Assembly (NCBI GenBank): GCA_963930775.1
Contig: OZ005690.1
Coordinates: 5,192,225-5,256,224, forward strand
From: Cliona cf. orientalis
Taxonomy: Eukaryota > Porifera > Demospongiae > Clionaida > Clionaidae
Reading direction: 5' to 3'
DNA length: 64,000 nucleotides
Below the pieces are notes generated by a model, which was not told where the DNA came from, made no database searches, and worked only from the letters and a program-made list of their open reading frames with translations. Made by a program: the position numbers and the translations under genes. Positions 9,699-23,929 of this stretch are shown in pieces. Every line of letters starts with the position of its first letter. The first letter of the stretch is position 1.

Positions 9699-10433
9699 CT
9701 GTAGTACAAGAGTGAATTAATAATAATTAATATTACCGTACCCTCTCGAAAGAGGGCCCACTACGGAATGTCGGCCCACCCCCCACTTTGGGCTCAATTT
9801 CCTGCTAAGGTCTAGTGTTTACTCGAATATGCACCCATGCGTAGCTGCCCTTAAAAGCGCAGCTCAAATGCATGAAATGGCTGGACTGTAGCTACTTCGA
9901 ATAATCTATGTAAGATCGATAGGTAACATGCTAAACCGCCGTAAAACTAAGCCTAGCTATATAAATTTATTTCACATTTCAGCATAAATAAACGATCGTA
10001 CACGGCTAGCGATCGTAGCCACGCCCACTGAATACGGCTGCACTCAACGACACACGGTAAAGCATAGATTATATATTCCTATAGCTATATTATTATAATC
10101 TATGGGTAAAATATCGCGCCGCCCTTGCTTTGGATTGGTAACCGTGCTTGAATAAGGCTGAAATCAATAATAGCCGCTGCTACTATTCATATTATGAAGC
10201 TAGTGTGGGTAACTTACACTGGACAAAGAGAGAGATTTCCTCACACAGTTTTTGTATACAAAATATGAAGGGCACACGATGTCCCTTTCACTTATCCATA
10301 CTAGAGGGAAACTAGCTACACATTTTAGGTAGCGTCTCAGGTAGAGGATAGGGCTGAATTTCCTACACATATCATCATGTAGCTACCAGAGGATTTATGA
10401 ACTATCATACTGTAGGAAATCTTTAAGGTTTAA
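9699..10433. other. Intergenic, left flank of the satellite array
   Basis: AT-rich sequence without a supportable gene. A short inverted repeat (ATAGATTATATATT near 10066 against AATCTATGG near 10098) is visible. The array begins after a TTAA at 10430-10433. Confidence 0.5.
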
Positions 10434-10460
10434 GGTACCATTTAATTGCGTGGGCGTGAG
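10434..10460 (+). repeat. Left terminal inverted repeat of the array
   Basis: Twenty-seven bases matching the reverse complement of 28808-28834 with one mismatch, immediately inside TTAA. Confidence 0.8.
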
Positions 10461-12453
10461 CGTCAGGAATGGCTAATTCAATTAGCGAATCGTGAAGGGG
10501 CGTGGCCGAAGAGGCCATACGAGTGCTTTTGGTCGAAGGTGGGCGTGTCCAGAATCGGCCAGGGATGATTATGCGCGTGTAATTAGCGACCGGAAGTGGC
10601 CCCTGAAGAAAAGGCCGGTAATTGCCCACATCAAAGCAAGATCAAAGCATTCTTTCTTAACTATTAACCGCAACGACTTAAAAAAAAAAAAAAAAAGCTT
10701 ATTAGGCCTAATTAAGCGTGTGGGCGTGTTCCTGGCACTGTGTGGAGTGTGTGCGTGTGCGTTAATGCAGGTTTTATTGCTTCCGATTGGGCGTGGCTTC
10801 ACGGGCCAGTGCTTGGACATCGGCGCCTGGGACTTGGCCTCGGCGATAGGTGGGCGTGTCCCGGAAGCGGTGGTGACCTTTGAACCCCGCGAGGAGGCTT
10901 TGGGGGCGTGGCAGGAGGTCAAAGGTGAGGCCATGTCTGTTAATGAGGCACTGTACGGCGGTGCGATCGAGGGGCCCGTACGGCTGGACGGAAGCCGACG
11001 ATGGTTTGAAGCGGATGTGGTTGCGATGACGTGTTGTTACTCCGCCCACACAGGAAATGAGGTGAGCTCTTGCGTGGGCGGTGTGGCAGAACGGCCTCCA
11101 AGTGTTTGTGTGTGTTTTGGCCTTGAGGAAGCTGTGTGTTTTAATTGGGATTGATTGTGGGCTTCCGGTGGACATCCGGTGGTTAGTAGGCACTTGATTG
11201 AGAATGGTGGTCCTTGGGGAACAGGGTGGGGCTGTTTTGGGCGTGGCCTGGCCCCTCCCTTCCGGCTCGGCTTCCGGTCCATGGAGGATATTAAATGAAC
11301 ACTTCCGGCTCTAGCAGCCACACCCCTGAGACCTGTGCAATTAAAAGGGCGTGGTTACACAACATGCACCTCACTAATGACTTTGATGTGGTTTAGGTGT
11401 CATATCCCCCACCTCACGCCCACGCACTTTAATGCTACCTTAAGGTACCATTTAATTGCGTGGGCGTGAGCGTCAGGAATGGCTAATTCAATTAGCGAAT
11501 CGTGAAGGGGCGTGGCCGAAGAGGCCATACGAGTGCTTTTGGTCGAAGGTGGGCGTGTCCAGAATCGGCCAGGGATGATTATGCGCGTGTAATTAGCGAC
11601 CGGAAGTGGCCCCTGAAGAAAAGGCCGGTAATTGCCCACATCAAAGCAAGATCAAAGCATTCTTTCTTAACTATTAACCGCAACGACTTAAAAAAAAAAA
11701 AAAAAAGCTTATTAGGCCTAATTAAGCGTGTGGGCGTGTTCCTGGCACTGTGTGGAGTGTGTGCGTGTGCGTTAATGCAGGTTTTATTGCTTCCGATTGG
11801 GCGTGGCTTCACGGGCCAGTGCTTGGACATCGGCGCCTGGGACTTGGCCTCGGCGATAGGTGGGCGTGTCCCGGAAGCGGTGGTGACCTTTGAACCCCGC
11901 GAGGAGGCTTTGGGGGCGTGGCAGGAGGTCAAAGGTGAGGCCATGTCTGTTAATGAGGCACTGTACGGCGGTGCGATCGAGGGGCCCGTACGGCTGGACG
12001 GAAGCCGACGATGGTTTGAAGCGGATGTGGTTGCGATGACGTGTTGTTACTCCGCCCACACAGGAAATGAGGTGAGCTCTTGCGTGGGCGGTGTGGCAGA
12101 ACGGCCTCCAAGTGTTTGTGTGTGTTTTGGCCTTGAGGAAGCTGTGTGTTTTAATTGGGATTGATTGTGGGCTTCCGGTGGACATCCGGTGGTTAGTAGG
12201 CACTTGATTGAGAATGGTGGTCCTTGGGGAACAGGGTGGGGCTGTTTTGGGCGTGGCCTGGCCCCTCCCTTCCGGCTCGGCTTCCGGTCCATGGAGGATA
12301 TTAAATGAACACTTCCGGCTCTAGCAGCCACACCCCTGAGACCTGTGCAATTAAAAGGGCGTGGTTACACAACATGCACCTCACTAATGACTTTGATGTG
12401 GTTTAGGTGTCATATCCCCCACCTCACGCCCACGCACTTTAATGCTACCTTAA

Positions 12454-12541
12454 AACTTATCTACTGTACACAGTATATGGCATAGTAGAAAGCTTAAAAC
12501 TTATCTACTGTACACAGTATATGGCATAGTAGAAAGCTTAA
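12454..12541. repeat. Double 44-bp spacer between units 2 and 3
   Basis: Two perfect copies of a 44-bp sequence that itself ends in TTAA (40 bp plus TTAA) and contains the near-palindrome TACTGTACACAGTA. It interrupts the array exactly at a TTAA junction. Confidence 0.85.
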
Positions 12542-15500
12542 GGTACCATTTAATTGCGTGGGCGTGAGCGTCAGGAATGGCTAATTCAATTAGCGAATCG
12601 TGAAGGGGCGTGGCCGAAGAGGCCATACGAGTGCTTTTGGTCGAAGGTGGGCGTGTCCAGAATCGGCCAGGGATGATTATGCGCGTGTAATTAGCGACCG
12701 GAAGTGGCCCCTGAAGAAAAGGCCGGTAATTGCCCACATCAAAGCAAGATCAAAGCATTCTTTCTTAACTATTAACCGCAACGACTTAAAAAAAAAAAAA
12801 AAAAGCTTATTAGGCCTAATTAAGCGTGTGGGCGTGTTCCTGGCACTGTGTGGAGTGTGTGCGTGTGCGTTAATGCAGGTTTTATTGCTTCCGATTGGGC
12901 GTGGCTTCACGGGCCAGTGCTTGGACATCGGCGCCTGGGACTTGGCCTCGGCGATAGGTGGGCGTGTCCCGGAAGCGGTGGTGACCTTTGAACCCCGCGA
13001 GGAGGCTTTGGGGGCGTGGCAGGAGGTCAAAGGTGAGGCCATGTCTGTTAATGAGGCACTGTACGGCGGTGCGATCGAGGGGCCCGTACGGCTGGACGGA
13101 AGCCGACGATGGTTTGAAGCGGATGTGGTTGCGATGACGTGTTGTTACTCCGCCCACACAGGAAATGAGGTGAGCTCTTGCGTGGGCGGTGTGGCAGAAC
13201 GGCCTCCAAGTGTTTGTGTGTGTTTTGGCCTTGAGGAAGCTGTGTGTTTTAATTGGGATTGATTGTGGGCTTCCGGTGGACATCCGGTGGTTAGTAGGCA
13301 CTTGATTGAGAATGGTGGTCCTTGGGGAACAGGGTGGGGCTGTTTTGGGCGTGGCCTGGCCCCTCCCTTCCGGCTCGGCTTCCGGTCCATGGAGGATATT
13401 AAATGAACACTTCCGGCTCTAGCAGCCACACCCCTGAGACCTGTGCAATTAAAAGGGCGTGGTTACACAACATGCACCTCACTAATGACTTTGATGTGGT
13501 TTAGGTGTCATATCCCCCACCTCACGCCCACGCACTTTAATGCTACCTTAAGGTACCATTTAATTGCGTGGGCGTGAGCGTCAGGAATGGCTAATTCAAT
13601 TAGCGAATCGTGAAGGGGCGTGGCCGAAGAGGCCATACGAGTGCTTTTGGTCGAAGGTGGGCGTGTCCAGAATCGGCCAGGGATGATTATGCGCGTGTAA
13701 TTAGCGACCGGAAGTGGCCCCTGAAGAAAAGGCCGGTAATTGCCCACATCAAAGCAAGATCAAAGCATTCTTTCTTAACTATTAACCGCAACGACTTAAA
13801 AAAAAAAAAAAAAAGCTTATTAGGCCTAATTAAGCGTGTGGGCGTGTTCCTGGCACTGTGTGGAGTGTGTGCGTGTGCGTTAATGCAGGTTTTATTGCTT
13901 CCGATTGGGCGTGGCTTCACGGGCCAGTGCTTGGACATCGGCGCCTGGGACTTGGCCTCGGCGATAGGTGGGCGTGTCCCGGAAGCGGTGGTGACCTTTG
14001 AACCCCGCGAGGAGGCTTTGGGGGCGTGGCAGGAGGTCAAAGGTGAGGCCATGTCTGTTAATGAGGCACTGTACGGCGGTGCGATCGAGGGGCCCGTACG
14101 GCTGGACGGAAGCCGACGATGGTTTGAAGCGGATGTGGTTGCGATGACGTGTTGTTACTCCGCCCACACAGGAAATGAGGTGAGCTCTTGCGTGGGCGGT
14201 GTGGCAGAACGGCCTCCAAGTGTTTGTGTGTGTTTTGGCCTTGAGGAAGCTGTGTGTTTTAATTGGGATTGATTGTGGGCTTCCGGTGGACATCCGGTGG
14301 TTAGTAGGCACTTGATTGAGAATGGTGGTCCTTGGGGAACAGGGTGGGGCTGTTTTGGGCGTGGCCTGGCCCCTCCCTTCCGGCTCGGCTTCCGGTCCAT
14401 GGAGGATATTAAATGAACACTTCCGGCTCTAGCAGCCACACCCCTGAGACCTGTGCAATTAAAAGGGCGTGGTTACACAACATGCACCTCACTAATGACT
14501 TTGATGTGGTTTAGGTGTCATATCCCCCACCTCACGCCCACGCACTTTAATGCTACCTTAAGGTACCATTTAATTGCGTGGGCGTGAGCGTCAGGAATGG
14601 CTAATTCAATTAGCGAATCGTGAAGGGGCGTGGCCGAAGAGGCCATACGAGTGCTTTTGGTCGAAGGTGGGCGTGTCCAGAATCGGCCAGGGATGATTAT
14701 GCGCGTGTAATTAGCGACCGGAAGTGGCCCCTGAAGAAAAGGCCGGTAATTGCCCACATCAAAGCAAGATCAAAGCATTCTTTCTTAACTATTAACCGCA
14801 ACGACTTAAAAAAAAAAAAAAAAAGCTTATTAGGCCTAATTAAGCGTGTGGGCGTGTTCCTGGCACTGTGTGGAGTGTGTGCGTGTGCGTTAATGCAGGT
14901 TTTATTGCTTCCGATTGGGCGTGGCTTCACGGGCCAGTGCTTGGACATCGGCGCCTGGGACTTGGCCTCGGCGATAGGTGGGCGTGTCCCGGAAGCGGTG
15001 GTGACCTTTGAACCCCGCGAGGAGGCTTTGGGGGCGTGGCAGGAGGTCAAAGGTGAGGCCATGTCTGTTAATGAGGCACTGTACGGCGGTGCGATCGAGG
15101 GGCCCGTACGGCTGGACGGAAGCCGACGATGGTTTGAAGCGGATGTGGTTGCGATGACGTGTTGTTACTCCGCCCACACAGGAAATGAGGTGAGCTCTTG
15201 CGTGGGCGGTGTGGCAGAACGGCCTCCAAGTGTTTGTGTGTGTTTTGGCCTTGAGGAAGCTGTGTGTTTTAATTGGGATTGATTGTGGGCTTCCGGTGGA
15301 CATCCGGTGGTTAGTAGGCACTTGATTGAGAATGGTGGTCCTTGGGGAACAGGGTGGGGCTGTTTTGGGCGTGGCCTGGCCCCTCCCTTCCGGCTCGGCT
15401 TCCGGTCCATGGAGGATATTAAATGAACACTTCCGGCTCTAGCAGCCACACCCCTGAGACCTGTGCAATTAAAAGGGCGTGGTTACACAACATGCACCTC

Positions 15501-18500
15501 ACTAATGACTTTGATGTGGTTTAGGTGTCATATCCCCCACCTCACGCCCACGCACTTTAATGCTACCTTAAGGTACCATTTAATTGCGTGGGCGTGAGCG
15601 TCAGGAATGGCTAATTCAATTAGCGAATCGTGAAGGGGCGTGGCCGAAGAGGCCATACGAGTGCTTTTGGTCGAAGGTGGGCGTGTCCAGAATCGGCCAG
15701 GGATGATTATGCGCGTGTAATTAGCGACCGGAAGTGGCCCCTGAAGAAAAGGCCGGTAATTGCCCACATCAAAGCAAGATCAAAGCATTCTTTCTTAACT
15801 ATTAACCGCAACGACTTAAAAAAAAAAAAAAAAAGCTTATTAGGCCTAATTAAGCGTGTGGGCGTGTTCCTGGCACTGTGTGGAGTGTGTGCGTGTGCGT
15901 TAATGCAGGTTTTATTGCTTCCGATTGGGCGTGGCTTCACGGGCCAGTGCTTGGACATCGGCGCCTGGGACTTGGCCTCGGCGATAGGTGGGCGTGTCCC
16001 GGAAGCGGTGGTGACCTTTGAACCCCGCGAGGAGGCTTTGGGGGCGTGGCAGGAGGTCAAAGGTGAGGCCATGTCTGTTAATGAGGCACTGTACGGCGGT
16101 GCGATCGAGGGGCCCGTACGGCTGGACGGAAGCCGACGATGGTTTGAAGCGGATGTGGTTGCGATGACGTGTTGTTACTCCGCCCACACAGGAAATGAGG
16201 TGAGCTCTTGCGTGGGCGGTGTGGCAGAACGGCCTCCAAGTGTTTGTGTGTGTTTTGGCCTTGAGGAAGCTGTGTGTTTTAATTGGGATTGATTGTGGGC
16301 TTCCGGTGGACATCCGGTGGTTAGTAGGCACTTGATTGAGAATGGTGGTCCTTGGGGAACAGGGTGGGGCTGTTTTGGGCGTGGCCTGGCCCCTCCCTTC
16401 CGGCTCGGCTTCCGGTCCATGGAGGATATTAAATGAACACTTCCGGCTCTAGCAGCCACACCCCTGAGACCTGTGCAATTAAAAGGGCGTGGTTACACAA
16501 CATGCACCTCACTAATGACTTTGATGTGGTTTAGGTGTCATATCCCCCACCTCACGCCCACGCACTTTAATGCTACCTTAAGGTACCATTTAATTGCGTG
16601 GGCGTGAGCGTCAGGAATGGCTAATTCAATTAGCGAATCGTGAAGGGGCGTGGCCGAAGAGGCCATACGAGTGCTTTTGGTCGAAGGTGGGCGTGTCCAG
16701 AATCGGCCAGGGATGATTATGCGCGTGTAATTAGCGACCGGAAGTGGCCCCTGAAGAAAAGGCCGGTAATTGCCCACATCAAAGCAAGATCAAAGCATTC
16801 TTTCTTAACTATTAACCGCAACGACTTAAAAAAAAAAAAAAAAAGCTTATTAGGCCTAATTAAGCGTGTGGGCGTGTTCCTGGCACTGTGTGGAGTGTGT
16901 GCGTGTGCGTTAATGCAGGTTTTATTGCTTCCGATTGGGCGTGGCTTCACGGGCCAGTGCTTGGACATCGGCGCCTGGGACTTGGCCTCGGCGATAGGTG
17001 GGCGTGTCCCGGAAGCGGTGGTGACCTTTGAACCCCGCGAGGAGGCTTTGGGGGCGTGGCAGGAGGTCAAAGGTGAGGCCATGTCTGTTAATGAGGCACT
17101 GTACGGCGGTGCGATCGAGGGGCCCGTACGGCTGGACGGAAGCCGACGATGGTTTGAAGCGGATGTGGTTGCGATGACGTGTTGTTACTCCGCCCACACA
17201 GGAAATGAGGTGAGCTCTTGCGTGGGCGGTGTGGCAGAACGGCCTCCAAGTGTTTGTGTGTGTTTTGGCCTTGAGGAAGCTGTGTGTTTTAATTGGGATT
17301 GATTGTGGGCTTCCGGTGGACATCCGGTGGTTAGTAGGCACTTGATTGAGAATGGTGGTCCTTGGGGAACAGGGTGGGGCTGTTTTGGGCGTGGCCTGGC
17401 CCCTCCCTTCCGGCTCGGCTTCCGGTCCATGGAGGATATTAAATGAACACTTCCGGCTCTAGCAGCCACACCCCTGAGACCTGTGCAATTAAAAGGGCGT
17501 GGTTACACAACATGCACCTCACTAATGACTTTGATGTGGTTTAGGTGTCATATCCCCCACCTCACGCCCACGCACTTTAATGCTACCTTAAGGTACCATT
17601 TAATTGCGTGGGCGTGAGCGTCAGGAATGGCTAATTCAATTAGCGAATCGTGAAGGGGCGTGGCCGAAGAGGCCATACGAGTGCTTTTGGTCGAAGGTGG
17701 GCGTGTCCAGAATCGGCCAGGGATGATTATGCGCGTGTAATTAGCGACCGGAAGTGGCCCCTGAAGAAAAGGCCGGTAATTGCCCACATCAAAGCAAGAT
17801 CAAAGCATTCTTTCTTAACTATTAACCGCAACGACTTAAAAAAAAAAAAAAAAAGCTTATTAGGCCTAATTAAGCGTGTGGGCGTGTTCCTGGCACTGTG
17901 TGGAGTGTGTGCGTGTGCGTTAATGCAGGTTTTATTGCTTCCGATTGGGCGTGGCTTCACGGGCCAGTGCTTGGACATCGGCGCCTGGGACTTGGCCTCG
18001 GCGATAGGTGGGCGTGTCCCGGAAGCGGTGGTGACCTTTGAACCCCGCGAGGAGGCTTTGGGGGCGTGGCAGGAGGTCAAAGGTGAGGCCATGTCTGTTA
18101 ATGAGGCACTGTACGGCGGTGCGATCGAGGGGCCCGTACGGCTGGACGGAAGCCGACGATGGTTTGAAGCGGATGTGGTTGCGATGACGTGTTGTTACTC
18201 CGCCCACACAGGAAATGAGGTGAGCTCTTGCGTGGGCGGTGTGGCAGAACGGCCTCCAAGTGTTTGTGTGTGTTTTGGCCTTGAGGAAGCTGTGTGTTTT
18301 AATTGGGATTGATTGTGGGCTTCCGGTGGACATCCGGTGGTTAGTAGGCACTTGATTGAGAATGGTGGTCCTTGGGGAACAGGGTGGGGCTGTTTTGGGC
18401 GTGGCCTGGCCCCTCCCTTCCGGCTCGGCTTCCGGTCCATGGAGGATATTAAATGAACACTTCCGGCTCTAGCAGCCACACCCCTGAGACCTGTGCAATT

Positions 18501-19856
18501 AAAAGGGCGTGGTTACACAACATGCACCTCACTAATGACTTTGATGTGGTTTAGGTGTCATATCCCCCACCTCACGCCCACGCACTTTAATGCTACCTTA
18601 AGGTACCATTTAATTGCGTGGGCGTGAGCGTCAGGAATGGCTAATTCAATTAGCGAATCGTGAAGGGGCGTGGCCGAAGAGGCCATACGAGTGCTTTTGG
18701 TCGAAGGTGGGCGTGTCCAGAATCGGCCAGGGATGATTATGCGCGTGTAATTAGCGACCGGAAGTGGCCCCTGAAGAAAAGGCCGGTAATTGCCCACATC
18801 AAAGCAAGATCAAAGCATTCTTTCTTAACTATTAACCGCAACGACTTAAAAAAAAAAAAAAAAAGCTTATTAGGCCTAATTAAGCGTGTGGGCGTGTTCC
18901 TGGCACTGTGTGGAGTGTGTGCGTGTGCGTTAATGCAGGTTTTATTGCTTCCGATTGGGCGTGGCTTCACGGGCCAGTGCTTGGACATCGGCGCCTGGGA
19001 CTTGGCCTCGGCGATAGGTGGGCGTGTCCCGGAAGCGGTGGTGACCTTTGAACCCCGCGAGGAGGCTTTGGGGGCGTGGCAGGAGGTCAAAGGTGAGGCC
19101 ATGTCTGTTAATGAGGCACTGTACGGCGGTGCGATCGAGGGGCCCGTACGGCTGGACGGAAGCCGACGATGGTTTGAAGCGGATGTGGTTGCGATGACGT
19201 GTTGTTACTCCGCCCACACAGGAAATGAGGTGAGCTCTTGCGTGGGCGGTGTGGCAGAACGGCCTCCAAGTGTTTGTGTGTGTTTTGGCCTTGAGGAAGC
19301 TGTGTGTTTTAATTGGGATTGATTGTGGGCTTCCGGTGGACATCCGGTGGTTAGTAGGCACTTGATTGAGAATGGTGGTCCTTGGGGAACAGGGTGGGGC
19401 TGTTTTGGGCGTGGCCTGGCCCCTCCCTTCCGGCTCGGCTTCCGGTCCATGGAGGATATTAAATGAACACTTCCGGCTCTAGCAGCCACACCCCTGAGAC
19501 CTGTGCAATTAAAAGGGCGTGGTTACACAACATGCACCTCACTAATGACTTTGATGTGGTTTAGGTGTCATATCCCCCACCTCACGCCCACGCACTTTAA
19601 TGCTACCTTAAGGTACCATTTAATTGCGTGGGCGTGAGCGTCAGGAATGGCTAATTCAATTAGCGAATCGTGAAGGGGCGTGGCCGAAGAGGCCATACGA
19701 GTGCTTTTGGTCGAAGGTGGGCGTGTCCAGAATCGGCCAGGGATGATTATGCGCGTGTAATTAGCGACCGGAAGTGGCCCCTGAAGAAAAGGCCGGTAAT
19801 TGCCCACATCAAAGCAAGATCAAAGCATTCTTTCTTAACTATTAACCGCAACGACT

Positions 19857-19872
19857 TAAAAAAAAAAAAAAA
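19857..19872. repeat. Short poly-A variant in unit 10
   Basis: The internal A tract is 16 here against 17 in the flanking units. The one-base change shifts the unit-spanning open frame, indicating it is not under coding constraint. Confidence 0.7.
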
Positions 19873-22800
19873 AGCTTATTAGGCCTAATTAAGCGTGTGG
19901 GCGTGTTCCTGGCACTGTGTGGAGTGTGTGCGTGTGCGTTAATGCAGGTTTTATTGCTTCCGATTGGGCGTGGCTTCACGGGCCAGTGCTTGGACATCGG
20001 CGCCTGGGACTTGGCCTCGGCGATAGGTGGGCGTGTCCCGGAAGCGGTGGTGACCTTTGAACCCCGCGAGGAGGCTTTGGGGGCGTGGCAGGAGGTCAAA
20101 GGTGAGGCCATGTCTGTTAATGAGGCACTGTACGGCGGTGCGATCGAGGGGCCCGTACGGCTGGACGGAAGCCGACGATGGTTTGAAGCGGATGTGGTTG
20201 CGATGACGTGTTGTTACTCCGCCCACACAGGAAATGAGGTGAGCTCTTGCGTGGGCGGTGTGGCAGAACGGCCTCCAAGTGTTTGTGTGTGTTTTGGCCT
20301 TGAGGAAGCTGTGTGTTTTAATTGGGATTGATTGTGGGCTTCCGGTGGACATCCGGTGGTTAGTAGGCACTTGATTGAGAATGGTGGTCCTTGGGGAACA
20401 GGGTGGGGCTGTTTTGGGCGTGGCCTGGCCCCTCCCTTCCGGCTCGGCTTCCGGTCCATGGAGGATATTAAATGAACACTTCCGGCTCTAGCAGCCACAC
20501 CCCTGAGACCTGTGCAATTAAAAGGGCGTGGTTACACAACATGCACCTCACTAATGACTTTGATGTGGTTTAGGTGTCATATCCCCCACCTCACGCCCAC
20601 GCACTTTAATGCTACCTTAAGGTACCATTTAATTGCGTGGGCGTGAGCGTCAGGAATGGCTAATTCAATTAGCGAATCGTGAAGGGGCGTGGCCGAAGAG
20701 GCCATACGAGTGCTTTTGGTCGAAGGTGGGCGTGTCCAGAATCGGCCAGGGATGATTATGCGCGTGTAATTAGCGACCGGAAGTGGCCCCTGAAGAAAAG
20801 GCCGGTAATTGCCCACATCAAAGCAAGATCAAAGCATTCTTTCTTAACTATTAACCGCAACGACTTAAAAAAAAAAAAAAAAAGCTTATTAGGCCTAATT
20901 AAGCGTGTGGGCGTGTTCCTGGCACTGTGTGGAGTGTGTGCGTGTGCGTTAATGCAGGTTTTATTGCTTCCGATTGGGCGTGGCTTCACGGGCCAGTGCT
21001 TGGACATCGGCGCCTGGGACTTGGCCTCGGCGATAGGTGGGCGTGTCCCGGAAGCGGTGGTGACCTTTGAACCCCGCGAGGAGGCTTTGGGGGCGTGGCA
21101 GGAGGTCAAAGGTGAGGCCATGTCTGTTAATGAGGCACTGTACGGCGGTGCGATCGAGGGGCCCGTACGGCTGGACGGAAGCCGACGATGGTTTGAAGCG
21201 GATGTGGTTGCGATGACGTGTTGTTACTCCGCCCACACAGGAAATGAGGTGAGCTCTTGCGTGGGCGGTGTGGCAGAACGGCCTCCAAGTGTTTGTGTGT
21301 GTTTTGGCCTTGAGGAAGCTGTGTGTTTTAATTGGGATTGATTGTGGGCTTCCGGTGGACATCCGGTGGTTAGTAGGCACTTGATTGAGAATGGTGGTCC
21401 TTGGGGAACAGGGTGGGGCTGTTTTGGGCGTGGCCTGGCCCCTCCCTTCCGGCTCGGCTTCCGGTCCATGGAGGATATTAAATGAACACTTCCGGCTCTA
21501 GCAGCCACACCCCTGAGACCTGTGCAATTAAAAGGGCGTGGTTACACAACATGCACCTCACTAATGACTTTGATGTGGTTTAGGTGTCATATCCCCCACC
21601 TCACGCCCACGCACTTTAATGCTACCTTAAGGTACCATTTAATTGCGTGGGCGTGAGCGTCAGGAATGGCTAATTCAATTAGCGAATCGTGAAGGGGCGT
21701 GGCCGAAGAGGCCATACGAGTGCTTTTGGTCGAAGGTGGGCGTGTCCAGAATCGGCCAGGGATGATTATGCGCGTGTAATTAGCGACCGGAAGTGGCCCC
21801 TGAAGAAAAGGCCGGTAATTGCCCACATCAAAGCAAGATCAAAGCATTCTTTCTTAACTATTAACCGCAACGACTTAAAAAAAAAAAAAAAAAGCTTATT
21901 AGGCCTAATTAAGCGTGTGGGCGTGTTCCTGGCACTGTGTGGAGTGTGTGCGTGTGCGTTAATGCAGGTTTTATTGCTTCCGATTGGGCGTGGCTTCACG
22001 GGCCAGTGCTTGGACATCGGCGCCTGGGACTTGGCCTCGGCGATAGGTGGGCGTGTCCCGGAAGCGGTGGTGACCTTTGAACCCCGCGAGGAGGCTTTGG
22101 GGGCGTGGCAGGAGGTCAAAGGTGAGGCCATGTCTGTTAATGAGGCACTGTACGGCGGTGCGATCGAGGGGCCCGTACGGCTGGACGGAAGCCGACGATG
22201 GTTTGAAGCGGATGTGGTTGCGATGACGTGTTGTTACTCCGCCCACACAGGAAATGAGGTGAGCTCTTGCGTGGGCGGTGTGGCAGAACGGCCTCCAAGT
22301 GTTTGTGTGTGTTTTGGCCTTGAGGAAGCTGTGTGTTTTAATTGGGATTGATTGTGGGCTTCCGGTGGACATCCGGTGGTTAGTAGGCACTTGATTGAGA
22401 ATGGTGGTCCTTGGGGAACAGGGTGGGGCTGTTTTGGGCGTGGCCTGGCCCCTCCCTTCCGGCTCGGCTTCCGGTCCATGGAGGATATTAAATGAACACT
22501 TCCGGCTCTAGCAGCCACACCCCTGAGACCTGTGCAATTAAAAGGGCGTGGTTACACAACATGCACCTCACTAATGACTTTGATGTGGTTTAGGTGTCAT
22601 ATCCCCCACCTCACGCCCACGCACTTTAATGCTACCTTAAGGTACCATTTAATTGCGTGGGCGTGAGCGTCAGGAATGGCTAATTCAATTAGCGAATCGT
22701 GAAGGGGCGTGGCCGAAGAGGCCATACGAGTGCTTTTGGTCGAAGGTGGGCGTGTCCAGAATCGGCCAGGGATGATTATGCGCGTGTAATTAGCGACCGG

Positions 22801-23893
22801 AAGTGGCCCCTGAAGAAAAGGCCGGTAATTGCCCACATCAAAGCAAGATCAAAGCATTCTTTCTTAACTATTAACCGCAACGACTTAAAAAAAAAAAAAA
22901 AAAGCTTATTAGGCCTAATTAAGCGTGTGGGCGTGTTCCTGGCACTGTGTGGAGTGTGTGCGTGTGCGTTAATGCAGGTTTTATTGCTTCCGATTGGGCG
23001 TGGCTTCACGGGCCAGTGCTTGGACATCGGCGCCTGGGACTTGGCCTCGGCGATAGGTGGGCGTGTCCCGGAAGCGGTGGTGACCTTTGAACCCCGCGAG
23101 GAGGCTTTGGGGGCGTGGCAGGAGGTCAAAGGTGAGGCCATGTCTGTTAATGAGGCACTGTACGGCGGTGCGATCGAGGGGCCCGTACGGCTGGACGGAA
23201 GCCGACGATGGTTTGAAGCGGATGTGGTTGCGATGACGTGTTGTTACTCCGCCCACACAGGAAATGAGGTGAGCTCTTGCGTGGGCGGTGTGGCAGAACG
23301 GCCTCCAAGTGTTTGTGTGTGTTTTGGCCTTGAGGAAGCTGTGTGTTTTAATTGGGATTGATTGTGGGCTTCCGGTGGACATCCGGTGGTTAGTAGGCAC
23401 TTGATTGAGAATGGTGGTCCTTGGGGAACAGGGTGGGGCTGTTTTGGGCGTGGCCTGGCCCCTCCCTTCCGGCTCGGCTTCCGGTCCATGGAGGATATTA
23501 AATGAACACTTCCGGCTCTAGCAGCCACACCCCTGAGACCTGTGCAATTAAAAGGGCGTGGTTACACAACATGCACCTCACTAATGACTTTGATGTGGTT
23601 TAGGTGTCATATCCCCCACCTCACGCCCACGCACTTTAATGCTACCTTAAGGTACCATTTAATTGCGTGGGCGTGAGCGTCAGGAATGGCTAATTCAATT
23701 AGCGAATCGTGAAGGGGCGTGGCCGAAGAGGCCATACGAGTGCTTTTGGTCGAAGGTGGGCGTGTCCAGAATCGGCCAGGGATGATTATGCGCGTGTAAT
23801 TAGCGACCGGAAGTGGCCCCTGAAGAAAAGGCCGGTAATTGCCCACATCAAAGCAAGATCAAAGCATTCTTTCTTAACTATTAACCGCAACGA

Positions 23894-23895
<2 letters not shown>

Positions 23896-23926
<31 letters not shown>
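23896..23926. repeat. Expanded poly-A tract in unit 14
   Basis: The A tract is about 30 here and 29 in units 15-17, then 18 in unit 18, marking a subgroup of units at the right part of the array. Confidence 0.75.

Positions 23927-23929
<3 letters not shown>

Noticed and set aside
10492..11154. 220-codon open frame repeated in the array units (and 139-, 121- and 94-codon frames opposite)
   Set aside because: The frame runs through a poly-A tract whose length changes by 1-13 bases between units (broken in units 10, 14 and 18; unit 18 also has a stop). There is no recognisable domain, and several overlapping frames on both strands are equally open because the unit is GC-rich. This is a composition effect, not a gene family.
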